A stretch of DNA of 64,000 nt, taken from NCBI GenBank assembly GCA_963675135.1, contig CAVLYN010000138.1:1-64000 (forward strand). Direction: 5' to 3'. The DNA comes from Galeopsis tetrahit. Taxonomy: Eukaryota > Streptophyta > Magnoliopsida > Lamiales > Lamiaceae. The stretch's first letter is position 1; each line of letters starts with the position of its first letter. The notes beneath the pieces were generated by a model, which searched no databases, was not told where the DNA came from, and was given only the letters and a program-made list of their open reading frames with translations. Of this stretch, positions 1-9,651 are shown one piece after another. The position numbers and the translations under genes are program-made.

Positions 1-298
1 AGGCAATACACTTCTCTTGCACTTTCAATCGAAAGTTAGATAGCTTGTTATTTCTTGTCACTAGTTCTCATCACTTTAGTTAATTTAGTTTAATATTTTT
101 TGTGCTTATTCCCGAAAATCCAAACAACATCATTTAGTTACTACAATAGCATGATAACTTGCAACTTTAGGGACTCATTCTCACTTAATTAAGTCCTTGG
201 AACGAAATTTTACTTGGTATACTTATCTTACTACTAACGAACCCATACGCTTGTGGGGATCGTATAGTTGTAAAAGTGCAAAAATTCGATCCAAGTCA
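1..298 (+). mobile_element. 3' end of an LTR nested in the CACTA element
   Basis: The first 298 bases do not resemble the degenerate GCGACGAAAT-type repeats that start right after them. They end in ...CCAAGTCA, and the next bases (atattttgatatgaaa) read as CACTA repeat sequence, so position 298 looks like an insertion junction with the CA end expected of an LTR. The text before it has the style of the 3' end of plant Ty3/Gypsy LTRs, but no primer-binding site follows, so a solo LTR or truncated copy is likely. The left end lies outside the window, so a target-site duplication cannot be checked. Orientation and family are inferred. Confidence 0.4.
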
Positions 299-319
299 AT
301 ATTTTGATATGAAAAAGGA

Positions 320-1140
320 AACTTTCGTGGTTAATTTTGTGGATTTAATTTTGGCGAAGAAATTAAAATATTTCATCGCTACACTAACAAAAAAATACTT
401 TATTTTGTTGATAATAATCAGAACAACCATAAAAATTATATTTCATTTCTAAAATATTAGCGATGAAATACAAATTTTTGTGGCTAATTTTGTGGATTTA
501 ATTTTTACGACAAAATTAAAATATTTCATCGCTAAACTAGCAGCAAATTATTTTATTTTGTTGTTACTAATCAGAACAACAATGCAAATTATATTTCGTC
601 GCTAATATTTTTCTATGAAAAAAAAAATTGTGGCTAGTTTCTTAGATTTAATATTTGCGATGAAATTAAAATATTTTACCGTTATACTAGCAACAAATTA
701 TTTTATTGTCTTGTTAATAACTAGAACTACAATGAAAATTATATTTCGTTGCTAATACTTTGCGATGAATTATAAATTTTTGTTGATAATTTCTTGGGAT
801 TAATATTTGCGACGAAACTAAAATATTTCATGGCTACATTAACAACAATTTTTTTTATTTTGTTGTTAATAATCAGGACAAAAATGAAAATTATATTTAG
901 TCGCTATTATTTTGCGATGAAATAGATTTTTGTAGTTAATTTCTTGGAATTAATATTTGTGACAATATTAAAATATTTCATCGCTACAATTGCAACAAAT
1001 TATTTTATTTTTTTGTTAATAATAAGAATAAAAATGAAAATTATATTTCGTCGCTAATATTTTAGTGACAAAATTGAAATTTTCATGACTAATTTTGTGG
1101 ATTTAATATTTGCGGGAAAATTAAAATATTTCATTAATTA
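320..1140. repeat. Tandem array of ~150-bp degenerate units inside the CACTA element
   Basis: Repeated blocks follow the order: GCGATGAAAT, TTGTGGCTAATTT, TTAATATTTGCGACGAAATT, ATATTTCATCGCTACACTA, TTTATTTTGTTGTTAATAATCAGAACAA, ATGAAAATTATATTTCGTCGCTAA, then again. About five copies are seen. The same array occurs in reverse orientation at about 7340-8410. Short repeated motifs near CACTA ends are known transposase-binding sites in En/Spm; that role is inferred here. Confidence 0.75.
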
Positions 1141-1253
1141 TTTATTTATAAAAATATTTATAAATATATAAATGTTTATAAATTAATGTTTTTAGTATAG
1201 CAATTGTTTAAATTATGTTATAGCATCCAACAAATCTTTTTTAAATGATAATA

Positions 1254-1275
1254 TTATATATATATATATATATAT
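1254..1275. repeat. (TA)n microsatellite
   Basis: An uninterrupted run of alternating A and T within the CACTA element; the matching place in the second copy (about 6754-6780) also carries an AT run. Confidence 0.85.
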
Positions 1276-1593
1276 TAAAATAAATATAGGTATTATAATT
1301 AATAATATTAATTAATATTTTATAGGTCAATATCTTTTTATATGATAAATCTTGAGTTGATCGAAATTGAAAATGATGAAGGGAAGGATAACGAGGGAGA
1401 AGATGATGCAAATGAAGATGGACATAAAAATGAGAAGATGAAGATTAGATGTAATAGTTATTAATTTTTTTAAATTGTTAAAGTAACATTGATTTTTTAC
1501 AATTGGAATTGTTTTAAAAATTAAAATATATATATTAATTAAATGAGTAAAAAAATAAATTAGTAACAATTGAATACATATATAATTAATATT

Positions 1594-1660
1594 AAAAACT
1601 AAACCAAAGAGTTGTCTCCTACCCACCTGGGATCAATTCCCACAAAGACCAAATAAATAG
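1594..1660 (+). repeat. SINE-like/tRNA-derived sequence, internally deleted
   Basis: The text AGAGTTGTCTCCTACCCACC followed by TGGGATCAATTCCCAC corresponds to the fuller sequence on the minus strand at 6560-6640. The second half resembles a pol III B box (GGTTCRANNCC). The A-box part is missing here. It is flanked by the same AT-rich and G-rich CACTA segments in both elements, so it travelled with the element. Confidence 0.35.
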
Positions 1661-1672
1661 TTATTTAAATAA

Positions 1673-1795
1673 AAGGGGGAGGGGGTATGCGGACTGGGTT
1701 GGGTGCGGTTCGGGTATGTTGTGCTAGGTTGGGTGCGGTTCGGGTCGGTTGGGCTGGGTTGTGTGCGGGTTGGGTCGGTTGCGGAAGTGGTTTTA
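1673..1795 (+). repeat. G-rich minisatellite within the CACTA element
   Basis: Repeats of GGTTGGGTGCGGTTCGGGT and variants give many G3 runs on the plus strand. The second CACTA copy has the C-rich complement at about 6320-6540. The runs are compatible with G-quadruplex formation, which is inference. Confidence 0.8.
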
Positions 1796-2308
1796 GAGAA
1801 CGCTTCGTAAATCGGATATCCATAGCCAAATGTTAGCGATGAAACACAAATATTAATGACGAAATTAAAATATTAATCGCATAATTATTAGCCACGATTT
1901 AAGGTGCTACTATTTTAGACACGAAAAAATTTGTCGCTAATTCTAATATTTTCGTTGCTAATGTGAGTTAGCGATGAAATAATTTAATCGCGTGATTTTT
2001 TGCTATACACTTGTCACTAACGTGTTTACGACAAATGTTTGATTTTCCTGGCAAACATTTTGCAATAAAAACTCATATTTTCGTCGCTAATATTTTTCAA
2101 TGAACCTTATATTTTCGTCGCTTATATTTTGCGATGAAACTTATATTTTCATTGCAAACATTTGCAACAAATTAAAATATTTGTCGCAAACACGTTAGCG
2201 ACGGGTGTATAGCAACAAATCCCGCGACAAAATTATTTCATCGCTAATTCACGTTATTAGAATTGGCGACAAAATTTTTCGCAGCTAAATTGCGATTTTC
2301 TTGTAGTT

Positions 2309-3356
2309 TCGAGCTATTCGAGTAGCTACATAGTTCGAGTCTGAATTCATATATACTTAGCTAGAAAAGCTCGCGAGCCTAATCGAGTTTGTACAATATA
2401 TATTGTTTTGTCATTAATATTTATATACATGTAATCGAGTTGAGTCAAAATCGAATTTATATTCCATTAATAATATTAGGAAAATAATATGTTACTGTTA
2501 ATTTTGTAAACTTAAAAAACTTACGACATGATTGGTATGTGGGAATGAGGTGGGAAAGGAATGGTCATTCCTGATTCTATTCCAAATGTCATGATTGATA
2601 TGTTTTTATGATATAATGATATGAATGGTTATTCCAAATGGAATGATCATTCCCCAAACCCCTCATGATTTTATCTATTCCCATACTTATATGAAGGGTG
2701 GTGCTAAACATACAAAATCTGTATATACAGATAAGTGTATTTTAGTCAATTCCTTGTTTAATTTGTGCTAAAATGTTTAATATACCCTTAATTCAAATAT
2801 ATTGTTGAACTATTATTTTTGAATTAAATATTAGAATTTGACACATTCTTCTCTCTCTTCTTATTTGTTCAAGGTAAGTAATAATTACATAAGACAAGTT
2901 TCGATCAATGTATGTATTTAATTAAAAGTCTTCCCTTCCTTTTGTTACCGTATTTAAATTAATTTACTAAAGAGTCAAACTAAAGATATGGAAAATATAT
3001 ATTAACCTAATTAATTAATACATATTTATGGGAATCAAACTAAAGATATGGAAAATATATTACCACATGCATATCTCAACCTCTACCCACAGAATTAAGA
3101 AATAAAACATACTCCTTCCGTTTCGGGATTATTTGCACGGTTGACTAGCGCAATTTTTAAGAAAAGAAGATTTTGTGGTTGGTGATGTAAGACAAAGGAG
3201 GAGTATTTTAAGTGATTTTAATTATGAGGTGTAAAATGAATTTGATGGGGTGTATAGTAAAATGTATGTAAAAAAAGAGTGACAATCTTGAAAATAAAAC
3301 GATGTTGTTATATGCATTACAAAAAAATGAAACTAGCATTTTAACACTTAAGCTTT
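2309..3356. other. AT-rich intergenic DNA with MITE-like scraps
   Basis: No coding region is supported. At about 2530-2690 there is a stretch with opposed motifs (GGGAATGAGGTGGGAA... and its approximate complement ...TTCCCCAAACCCCTCAT) typical of small plant MITEs, but no clean ends were found. From 3112 a Stowaway-like left terminus (CTCCTTCCGTTTCGGG) is preceded by TA; no matching right terminus was found, so it is a broken copy ending near 3310. Confidence 0.4.
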
Positions 3357-3445
3357 ATTAGTAAATAATTTTCAAATGTGTATTATGAATTTATGTTCAA
3401 TATGGTACACTTATCTCCGATTACTTGTTTCTCAGCATATATTGT
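3357..3445. repeat. Left copy of a ~160-bp tandem repeat, split by a solo LTR
   Basis: The segment AAATGTGTATTATGAATTTATG through CTCAGCATAT recurs at about 5160-5230 and 5320-5395 on the other side of the solo LTR. Full units on the right are 5111-5268 and 5269 to about 5400. The LTR therefore inserted into a pre-existing tandem repeat. Confidence 0.75.
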
Positions 3446-3450
3446 TTAGG

Positions 3451-5075
3451 TGACACGTATTTTTCAATACTCGCCTCTCAAGTATAAGAGGATCCTCGTA
3501 GTAAAAGTAAGTGCCCGGTTAAATTATCGAACCACGAGACTAGTTTGCTAGCGTAGCCTTAGTGTTGTGTGTGTCACGTAATTATAGTGATGAAACATGG
3601 GGGTGAGCTAAAGACTAAATATTAAATGCAAAAACTAACAAGATAAATGCTAACTAAGAAAAACAAGTAAGATGGTGATCAAATATCAAATAAAGAGGAA
3701 TAGTGTTCGGGTGTTCGTCCTTGTGTGGAATCGATGTTAAAATTCGAAGTCTATGTGTAATTCATTGGATGGAATTTGGTAGAAGCAATCGCTAAGACAT
3801 ATATCGAGCAAAGCACCTAGGATCGAGAGGATGAATAGAAGTGTTCTTACCCGGGTAATCACACGGCTAGGGGGTTCGACTCTACCTAATTAAACTAAAC
3901 TAATCCCTAGTTATGCTTTTCCACTTGAATACTAACAACCAAGCTCCTATGGCCTTCTCACTAACCACTTAAAGGTTAATTCAAGCAATTAATGTAGATA
4001 AATGGGGTTCTAATGAAATTTACCCAACTCTCGTTGCGATAAACCAATATTAACTTACTCACTCGATTCCCAATCCTCGATTATACTATCTACCCCGATT
4101 AACCAACTCTCGTTGCACTAATCATGCTTCTAATACAACCTAATAATTGAGTTCTTGTAAAATGATCTCTCCAAACCCATAAACCTAACCAATAAACCCC
4201 ACCAATGAATTCCACAATTAAAATCAATCTAAAACATTAATTCCCCCACAATTCTATAACACCCAAACACCAACAAACCTAGCTAATAACTAAATTAATA
4301 ATTGAAATCAAACTCATAAAACATAAACAACAAAACATGGAATTAAGGAAAAATATCACCTCAAGTCTTGGATTGCTTGCAAAAAAATGAAAAACTACAT
4401 TTAAAACTAGCTAACAAACTAAATTAAGTGTATTGAGTGAGGTGGAAGGGGGAGGTTCCCCAATCGGAGCTGCTCTCTGCTTCGTGCGTGTGTGGCCAGC
4501 TCTGTTGAGTGGAATTGGCTGCTCCCCCCTTTTTTTTTTTTGGTTCTCCTTTTATTTAATTGAAGCTCCTCAATGGTATTAAAAAAACAAATTGGGCCCT
4601 TCCATTTATGTAAATGGGCCTTGGCCAAACTTTCACCTGCATGCTTGTGCTTTAATCCCTTTAAATTCATGTTGCACTGTTGGAAGCTCGGCCGTGCAAT
4701 GCAGCTCGGCCGTGCACTCTCAATTTTGATTGTTTGTTGTATCGGGCACGTCCAGCTCGAGCCTCGGGCTCGGCCGTGCCCCTCCTCACTTGTTTTGTTC
4801 ATATCTTTTGATCCGGGTGTCCGATCGACTCGATTTTTGTCTTGTTTCGACCCTCATTTCACCTTCTTTCATGTCGTCAACTCATGAACTCGATCCAACG
4901 GCTGAATTTTTTGTGATTTTATTCAAAACACCTCATTTTACCTACAAAAAAATAGCAAACCACACCACTTCTCCAAATCGAGTGCAATTAGTCAATTTAG
5001 TGTAAATAATGCACGAAATCCTATAAAATTATGCAAATTAAATACATGAATTTCGAGCAATTTTCACACTAATCA
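3451..5075 (-). mobile_element. Solo LTR, 1,625 bp, probable Ty3/Gypsy
   Basis: The segment begins TGACACGT and ends ACTAATCA, so it has TG...CA ends, and it is flanked by the direct repeat TTAGG (3446-3450 and 5076-5080), a 5-bp target-site duplication. There is no internal gag-pol sequence, PBS or second LTR, so it is a solo LTR left by recombination between two LTRs. Reading on the minus strand, the text near its end resembles the 3' ends of plant Ty3/Gypsy (Athila/Tat type) LTRs, which sets the suggested strand. Short ORFs inside (for example around 4419-4802) are not convincing genes. Confidence 0.75.
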
Positions 5076-5110
5076 TTAGGGTTCAAGGTTTAGAGTTTAA
5101 GTTAAAGTGT

Positions 5111-5400
5111 CTGATTACTCCTTTCAACGTGCACACTCATGATTCATTAATAAATAAATTTCAAATGTGTATTACAAATTTATGTTCAATATGGTACAGT
5201 TATCTACGATTACTCGTTTTTCAGCATATAGTGTTTAAGGTTCAGGGTTTAGCTAGGGTTTAGAGTTTGATTAGTCATTTCAATTAACGTGCACACTTAG
5301 GATTCATTAATAAATAAATTTCAAATGTGTATTATGAATTTATGTTCAATATAGTACACTTATCTTCGATTACTCGTTTCTCAGCATATAGTGTTCAGGG
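5111..5400. repeat. Two further units of the ~160-bp tandem repeat
   Basis: Units start at TGATTACTCCTTTCAACGTG and TGATTAGTCATTTCAATTAA and each run through AATAAATAAATTTCAAATG and CAGCATATAGTGTT. They match 3357-3445. Confidence 0.75.
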
Positions 5401-5410
5401 TTCACGGTAA

Positions 5411-5580
5411 AGCGTACACTTATACATACGTAATTAGGTCTCACTCACTAATTAATTTAATTTTTCAAAGTGTACACTAGCTTATACATACTAAGGTCTC
5501 ACTCACTAATTTAATTTTTCAAAGTGTACACTTATAAATACTTAGGTCTCACTCACTAATTTAATTTTCAAAGTTTTGAT
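5411..5580. repeat. Three tandem copies of a ~55-65-bp unit
   Basis: AGGTCTCACTCACTAATT followed by TTTAATTTTTCAAAGTGTACAC is repeated three times with small changes. The following 140 bases are TTAATTAA-rich with a direct repeat of AACAAGAATTAGTTAATTA. Confidence 0.75.
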
Positions 5581-5737
5581 TAAAATTAAATTTTCAATAG
5601 GGTTAATTTAATCAATTATTTGTCAATAGTGTACAAATTTAATTAATTAACAAGAATTAGTTAATTAACAAATTTAATTAATTAACAAGAATTAGTTAAT
5701 TACAAAATTTAGTCAATTGGAAACACTACAAGAAAAC

Positions 5738-6145
5738 TGCAATTTAGCCGTGAAAAAATTTGTCGCTAATTCTACTATTTTTGTTGCTAACGTGAGTTAG
5801 CGATGAAATAATTTTGTCGCAGGATTTGTTGCTATACACCTGTCGCTAACGTGTTTGCGACAAAAAAAAATAATTTTGTCGCAAATGTTTGCGATGAAAA
5901 TTTGAGTTTCATCGCAAAATATTAGCGACGAAAATATAAGTTTCATCGCAAAATATTAGCGACGAAAATATGAGTTTCATCACAGAATGTTTGCAAGGAA
6001 AATCAAACATTTGTCGCAAACACGTTAGCGATGGGTGTATAACAACAAATCCCGCGACAAAATTATTTCATCGCTAACTCACATTAGCGACGAAAAAATA
6101 TTAGAATTAGCGACAAATTTTTTCGTGTCTAAAATTGTAGCTCCT
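5738..6145. repeat. ~400-bp subterminal foldback in the CACTA element
   Basis: The left arm (GTGAAAAAATTTGTCGCTAA... at about 5750) is mirrored by the right arm (...TTAGCGACAAATTTTTTCGTG at about 6110-6130), with intermediate blocks such as TGCGACAAAATTATTTCATCG also mirrored. The axis lies near 5940. The opposite-orientation CACTA element has the same foldback at about 1910-2285. Confidence 0.75.
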
Positions 6146-6319
6146 TACTTCGTGGCTAATTTTTTTGCGATAAATATTTTAATTTCGTTGCAAATGTTAG
6201 TGAGCTAATTTTTTTGCGATAAATATTTTAATTTCGTTGCAAATGTTACTGATGAAATCCATATTTTTGTCGCTAATATTTGGTTATGGATATCCGATTT
6301 ACGAATCATTCTCTAAACC

Positions 6320-6540
6320 CACTTCCGCACTCGACCAACCTAACCCGCACCCACACCCGACCTGCCCCAACCGACCTCAACCCGTACCCAACCCATACCT
6401 GACCCGCCCCAACCGACCCCAACCCAACTCGATCGTTCTCTAAACACACTTCCGCACCCGACCCGCCCCAACCCAACCCAACCCACACCCGCCCCAACCG
6501 ACCCCAACTCAACCCGCACCCACATACCCCATCCCCCATT
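6320..6540 (-). repeat. C-rich minisatellite (minus-strand G-rich)
   Basis: Repeats of CCCAACCGACCCCAACCC and variants. It is the complement of the G-rich block at 1673-1795 in the sister CACTA element. ORFs reading as Gly/Trp/Val-rich peptide are repeat artefacts. Confidence 0.8.
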
Positions 6541-6559
6541 TTATTTAAATAAATATTTA

Positions 6560-6640
6560 TTTGGTCTTCGTGGGAATTGATCCCGGGTGGATGGGCGCCC
6601 ATAGCTGGGCGCCTACCACTCGGGCAGACAACTCTTTAGT
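6560..6640 (-). repeat. tRNA-derived SINE-like sequence
   Basis: On the minus strand the order is GTTGTCTGCCCGAGTGGTAG (A-box-like), a short self-complementary GGCGCC...GGCGCC spacer, then GGGATCAATTCCC (B-box-like), about 40 bases apart, followed by an A-rich stretch. This arrangement fits a pol III promoter of a tRNA-derived SINE. No clean SINE ends or TSD were seen, so it may be an old insertion captured by the CACTA family. Confidence 0.4.
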
Positions 6641-6748
6641 TCAGTTTTTAATATTAATTATATATGTATTCAATTGTTACTAATTTAGTTATTTTTATTC
6701 ATTTAATAATTTATTTCATATTAATTGATTAATTTTTAACTTATAACA

Positions 6749-6753
<5 letters not shown>

Positions 6754-6779
<26 letters not shown>

Positions 6780-6780
6780 G
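6754..6780. repeat. (AT)n microsatellite
   Basis: Alternating AT run inside the CACTA element. Confidence 0.85.
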
Positions 6781-7339
6781 TATTTATTTGGGTATATATA
6801 CTGTAATTTTTAAAACAATTCCAATTGTAAAAAATCAATGTTACTTTAAATTTTAAAAAAAAATAATAAATATTACATTCAATCTTCATTCTCTCATCTT
6901 TATGTCCATCTTCATTTGCATCATCATATTTATAAATATTTTTATAAACATTCATACTGATTTATAAGACACAAAATTTGGAGAATTATTAAACATTTAA
7001 TTATATAAATCGATTTTCTTGATTTAATATGCATAGTTGAATTAGTACTCTTCCCCATTCTTAGTGAAAATAACAATAAACAATTAATGAAATCAAGAAA
7101 ACAGAAAAAAAAAACAAATTATACAGAATGAAATCAAGAAATTATACCCCAAAATAAATCAAATAAAAAACTTAATATGTCAAATTAATGAGTAAACGTA
7201 AATGAAATTATATTGATCCTATTATTTCAAACATCATACTCTTGGAATCGTCTCTATTATTTCACAATGTGCATGCGCTCAAACTTTTTTCCTTTATTAT
7301 GTTTAAACAACAACCATTTTTAATTCATGAGAATTAAAC

Positions 7340-8410
7340 ATGAAAAAATCTATTTCATCACTAAAATATTAGAGACGAAATATAATTTTCATTATTGTTC
7401 TGATTATAAACAATAAAATATTGTGTTGCTAATATAGTGATGAAATATTTTAATTTTCTCTCGAATATTAAATCCACAAAATTAGTCATGCAAATTTCAA
7501 TTTTGTCGCTAAAATATTAGCGACGGAATATAATTTTCATTGTTGTTCTTATTATTAACAACAAAATAAAATAATTTGTTGAAAGTGTAGCGATAAAATA
7601 TTAAAATTTTGTTGCAAATATTAATTCCAACAAATTAGCCACAAAAAATATATTTCATCGCAAAATAATAGCGACTAAATATAATTTTCATTGTTGTCCT
7701 AATTATTAACAACAAAATAAAAGAATTTGTTGCTAGTTTAGCGATGAAATATTTTTATTTCATCGCAAAAAGTAATTTCAATAAATTAGCCACAAAAAAT
7801 TCTATTTCATCGTAAAATATTAGCGACAAAATATAATTTTCATTGTTGTTCTGATTATTAACAACAAAATGAAGTAATTTTTTGCTAATATAGCGATGAA
7901 ATATATAAATTTTGTTACAAAAATTAATTCCAAGAAATTAGCCACAAAAATTTCAATTTCATCGCAAAATATTAACAAGAAATATAATTTTCATTGTTGC
8001 TCTGATTATTAACAACAAAATGAATCAATTTTTTGCTAATATAGTGATGAAATATATAAATTTTGTTGCAAAAATTAATTTCAAGAAATTAGCCACGAAA
8101 ATTTCTATTTCATCGCAAAATATTAGCAACGAAATATAATTTGCATTGTTGTTCTGATTATTAACAACAAAAAGAAGCAATTTGTTGCTAATATAGCGAT
8201 GAAATATATAATTTTTGTTGTAAAAAATAATTTCAAGAAATTAGCCACGAAAATTTCTATTTCATCGCAAAATATTAGCGACGAAATATAATTTTCATTG
8301 CTGTTTTCATTATATATTAACAACAAAATGAAGCAATTTGTTGTTAATATAGCGATAAAATATATAAATTTTGTTGCAAATATTAAATTTAACAATTTAG
8401 CGACGAAAAT
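7340..8410. repeat. Tandem array, ~152-bp unit, about seven copies
   Basis: The marker TTAGCCAC(G/A)AAAATTTC recurs at about 7788, 7940, 8091 and 8243, giving a 151-152-bp period; more degenerate copies lie to the left. Each unit carries CATCGCAAAATATTAGCGACGA and TTGTTGCTAATATAGCGATG, that is, inverted GCGA motifs. Confidence 0.8.
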
Positions 8411-8502
8411 TTATATTTCGTTGCTAAAAATTGATTTTAGCGATGAAATTTAGATTTGTCGCAAAATTTTCGTCGCTATTCCCCCTGTTTCTTGTAGTGA
8501 AA

Positions 8503-8640
8503 TTTGGAACGAAGATGAATTAAATTGAAGGGTTCATTAAATTAATTTTCAATGTGTTTGATTAAACTAGTTTTTGTCCTTAAATGTGATAGCTAGGGTT
8601 CATTAAATAAATTAACATTTTTTTTTTTTTGACGAATCAA
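8503..8640. other. Short intergenic stretch with GGGTTCATTAAAT duplication and poly(T)
   Basis: GGGTTCATTAAATTAATT and GGGTTCATTAAATAAATTAA occur about 65 bases apart, and a T12 run precedes the palindrome. No gene seen. Confidence 0.5.
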
Positions 8641-8642
8641 GG

Positions 8643-8684
8643 TCGATAATATACACTTTTGTCGACAAAAGTGTATATTATCGA
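8643..8684. repeat. 42-bp perfect palindrome
   Basis: The two 21-nt halves are exact reverse complements around GTC|GAC (axis 8663/8664); each half contains ATAATATACACTTTTGTC or its complement. Pairing continues imperfectly a few bases further (AAGG/CCTGG). It would extrude as a cruciform or fold as a hairpin. Confidence 0.9.
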
Positions 8685-8912
8685 TCCTGGTTTATCGGGA
8701 AAAAAAACACTAATTAAATTTTTTTGGCAAAAAAAGATGTAAATAAAAAATTCTAGGTAAATTGAAAAAGAAAAAATTTAAGGGTTATAATTAACATCCC
8801 TAATTAACAACGGTTGCGGGCGGTTGGGCAGTTTGTTTTTAAATCATTTATATACATATTAATTTCCATAGCCGATTACTTTCATTCAAAAAAAACAAAA
8901 AGTTTATACAAA

Positions 8913-9304
8913 ATGCAGGTTTCTGTCAACTTCTCTGGTGCAGTATTCTCAACATGTTCAATTCGGTGCCGTGGACTTCCACCGAAGAAGACTCCACCGA
9001 AACTCGTTTACGTGGTTACGTCAGATGAAGAGACAAACAAGAAGATTACAAAATGGTCAAGAAAGAAGCGATATCAAACAGAAAGGCCAGAGTGTATGGT
9101 TCAATACTGGAAAAAGTTAAAAATGGGGAGAGGGACCAAAAATTTTCCACTGAAGCAATGATGGAATACGAAACTTCTTTGAAGGAGACCCAAAAATTGA
9201 GCGAAGAAGTGACAACGTTTGCAAAACAGTCAAAGGTGGAAGTCATATGTGCTCTCCACAAAGACGATGAACTCAATTCGTCGTTCGAGGTTAACGATTT
9301 TTGA
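8913..9304 (+). pseudogene. Small coding-like region with a frame change, unknown protein
   Basis: An ATG at 8913 opens a frame whose first ~40 residues are rich in Ser, Val, Cys and Arg (MQVSVNFSGAVFSTCSIRC...), like a plastid transit peptide, then charged. Near 9050 coding character moves to another frame, which runs as a Lys/Glu-rich, probably helical stretch (MVKKEAISNRKARVYG... to a stop at 9302-9304). No GT/AG intron that would join the frames is evident, so either a 1- or 2-base indel has broken a small gene or only one frame is used. The family is not recognised. A spliced small gene is an alternative. Confidence 0.35.
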
Positions 9305-9420
9305 AATGTGAATTCATATGAACATGCAGCTGTAATACTTTTCTGTTTTCATTGTTTCCAATGAAAAGACTTTCTCTCTCGATCTCTTCCCAATTATATT
9401 TCTTCCCAATTATACTTTTA

Positions 9421-9595
9421 GGTCATGTTTGATAGTTTAGATTAAAACTAGATTAACTATATATCATTTTTATTGGTTGTTTGATAACTTAGATTAAAGG
9501 TAGATTATGCTTTAAAATTTATAAAGTTTAGTTATCATCCTAATCTTAGATAATTCATCATCTTAGATAATTCATCTTTGCTATCAAACATACTT
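9421..9595. mobile_element. Candidate Tourist-like MITE
   Basis: GGTCATGTTTGATAG at the left and CTATCAAACATACTT at the right are inverted relative to each other, with TTA on both outer sides (9418-9420 and 9596-9598). A 3-bp TTA duplication fits PIF/Harbinger MITEs. The TIR match is imperfect at the outermost bases. Confidence 0.5.
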
Positions 9596-9651
9596 TTAGG
9601 GTTTAGGGTTTTTGACGGAAAATTGTTCTTTCTTAGCCCCTTTATGTTTGT

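Larger units (their letters stand above)
1..2308 (-). mobile_element. Non-autonomous CACTA (En/Spm) element, right end, left end off window
   Basis: Positions 2296-2308 read TTTTCTTGTAGT plus T, the reverse complement of the CACTACAAGAAAA terminus typical of CACTA transposons; the outermost base has mutated from G to T. The last 400 bases mirror the first 400 bases of the complete element at 5724-8499, so this is the same family in the opposite orientation. The interior holds arrays of TTAGCGACGAAAT-like units, a G-rich minisatellite (about 1673-1795) and a SINE-like stretch (1594-1660). No transposase ORF is present, so movement would depend on a helper element. It is interrupted by an LTR end at 1-298. 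Confidence 0.7.
5724..8499 (+). mobile_element. Complete non-autonomous CACTA (En/Spm) element, 2,776 bp
   Basis: The left end is CACTACAAGAAAACTGC and the right end is the complement of CACTACAAGAAACAGGGG. Three bases (AAA) are duplicated on both sides (5721-5723 and 8500-8502), matching the 3-bp TSD of CACTA elements. The interior contains a ~400-bp foldback, a C-rich minisatellite, a SINE-like sequence, an AT microsatellite and a seven-copy tandem array. No transposase is encoded; short ORFs inside are shadows of repeats. Confidence 0.85.

Noticed and set aside
1673..1795. Telomere-like GGGTTGGGT repeats suggesting an interstitial telomere
   Set aside because: Units contain GGTGCGGTTCGGGT and are not TTTAGGG; the block sits at a fixed place inside a CACTA family.
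4419..4802. ORFs on both strands inside the solo LTR
   Set aside because: They overlap each other on opposite strands, have no recognisable domain and lie in a TSD-bounded LTR.
6306..6602. Gly/Trp/Val-rich ORFs on the minus strand
   Set aside because: They are translations of the G-rich minisatellite in the CACTA element, not proteins.
8123..8395. Hydrophobic 90-residue ORF that could look like a membrane protein
   Set aside because: It is a reading of the AT-rich tandem array; the same text repeats every ~152 bases.
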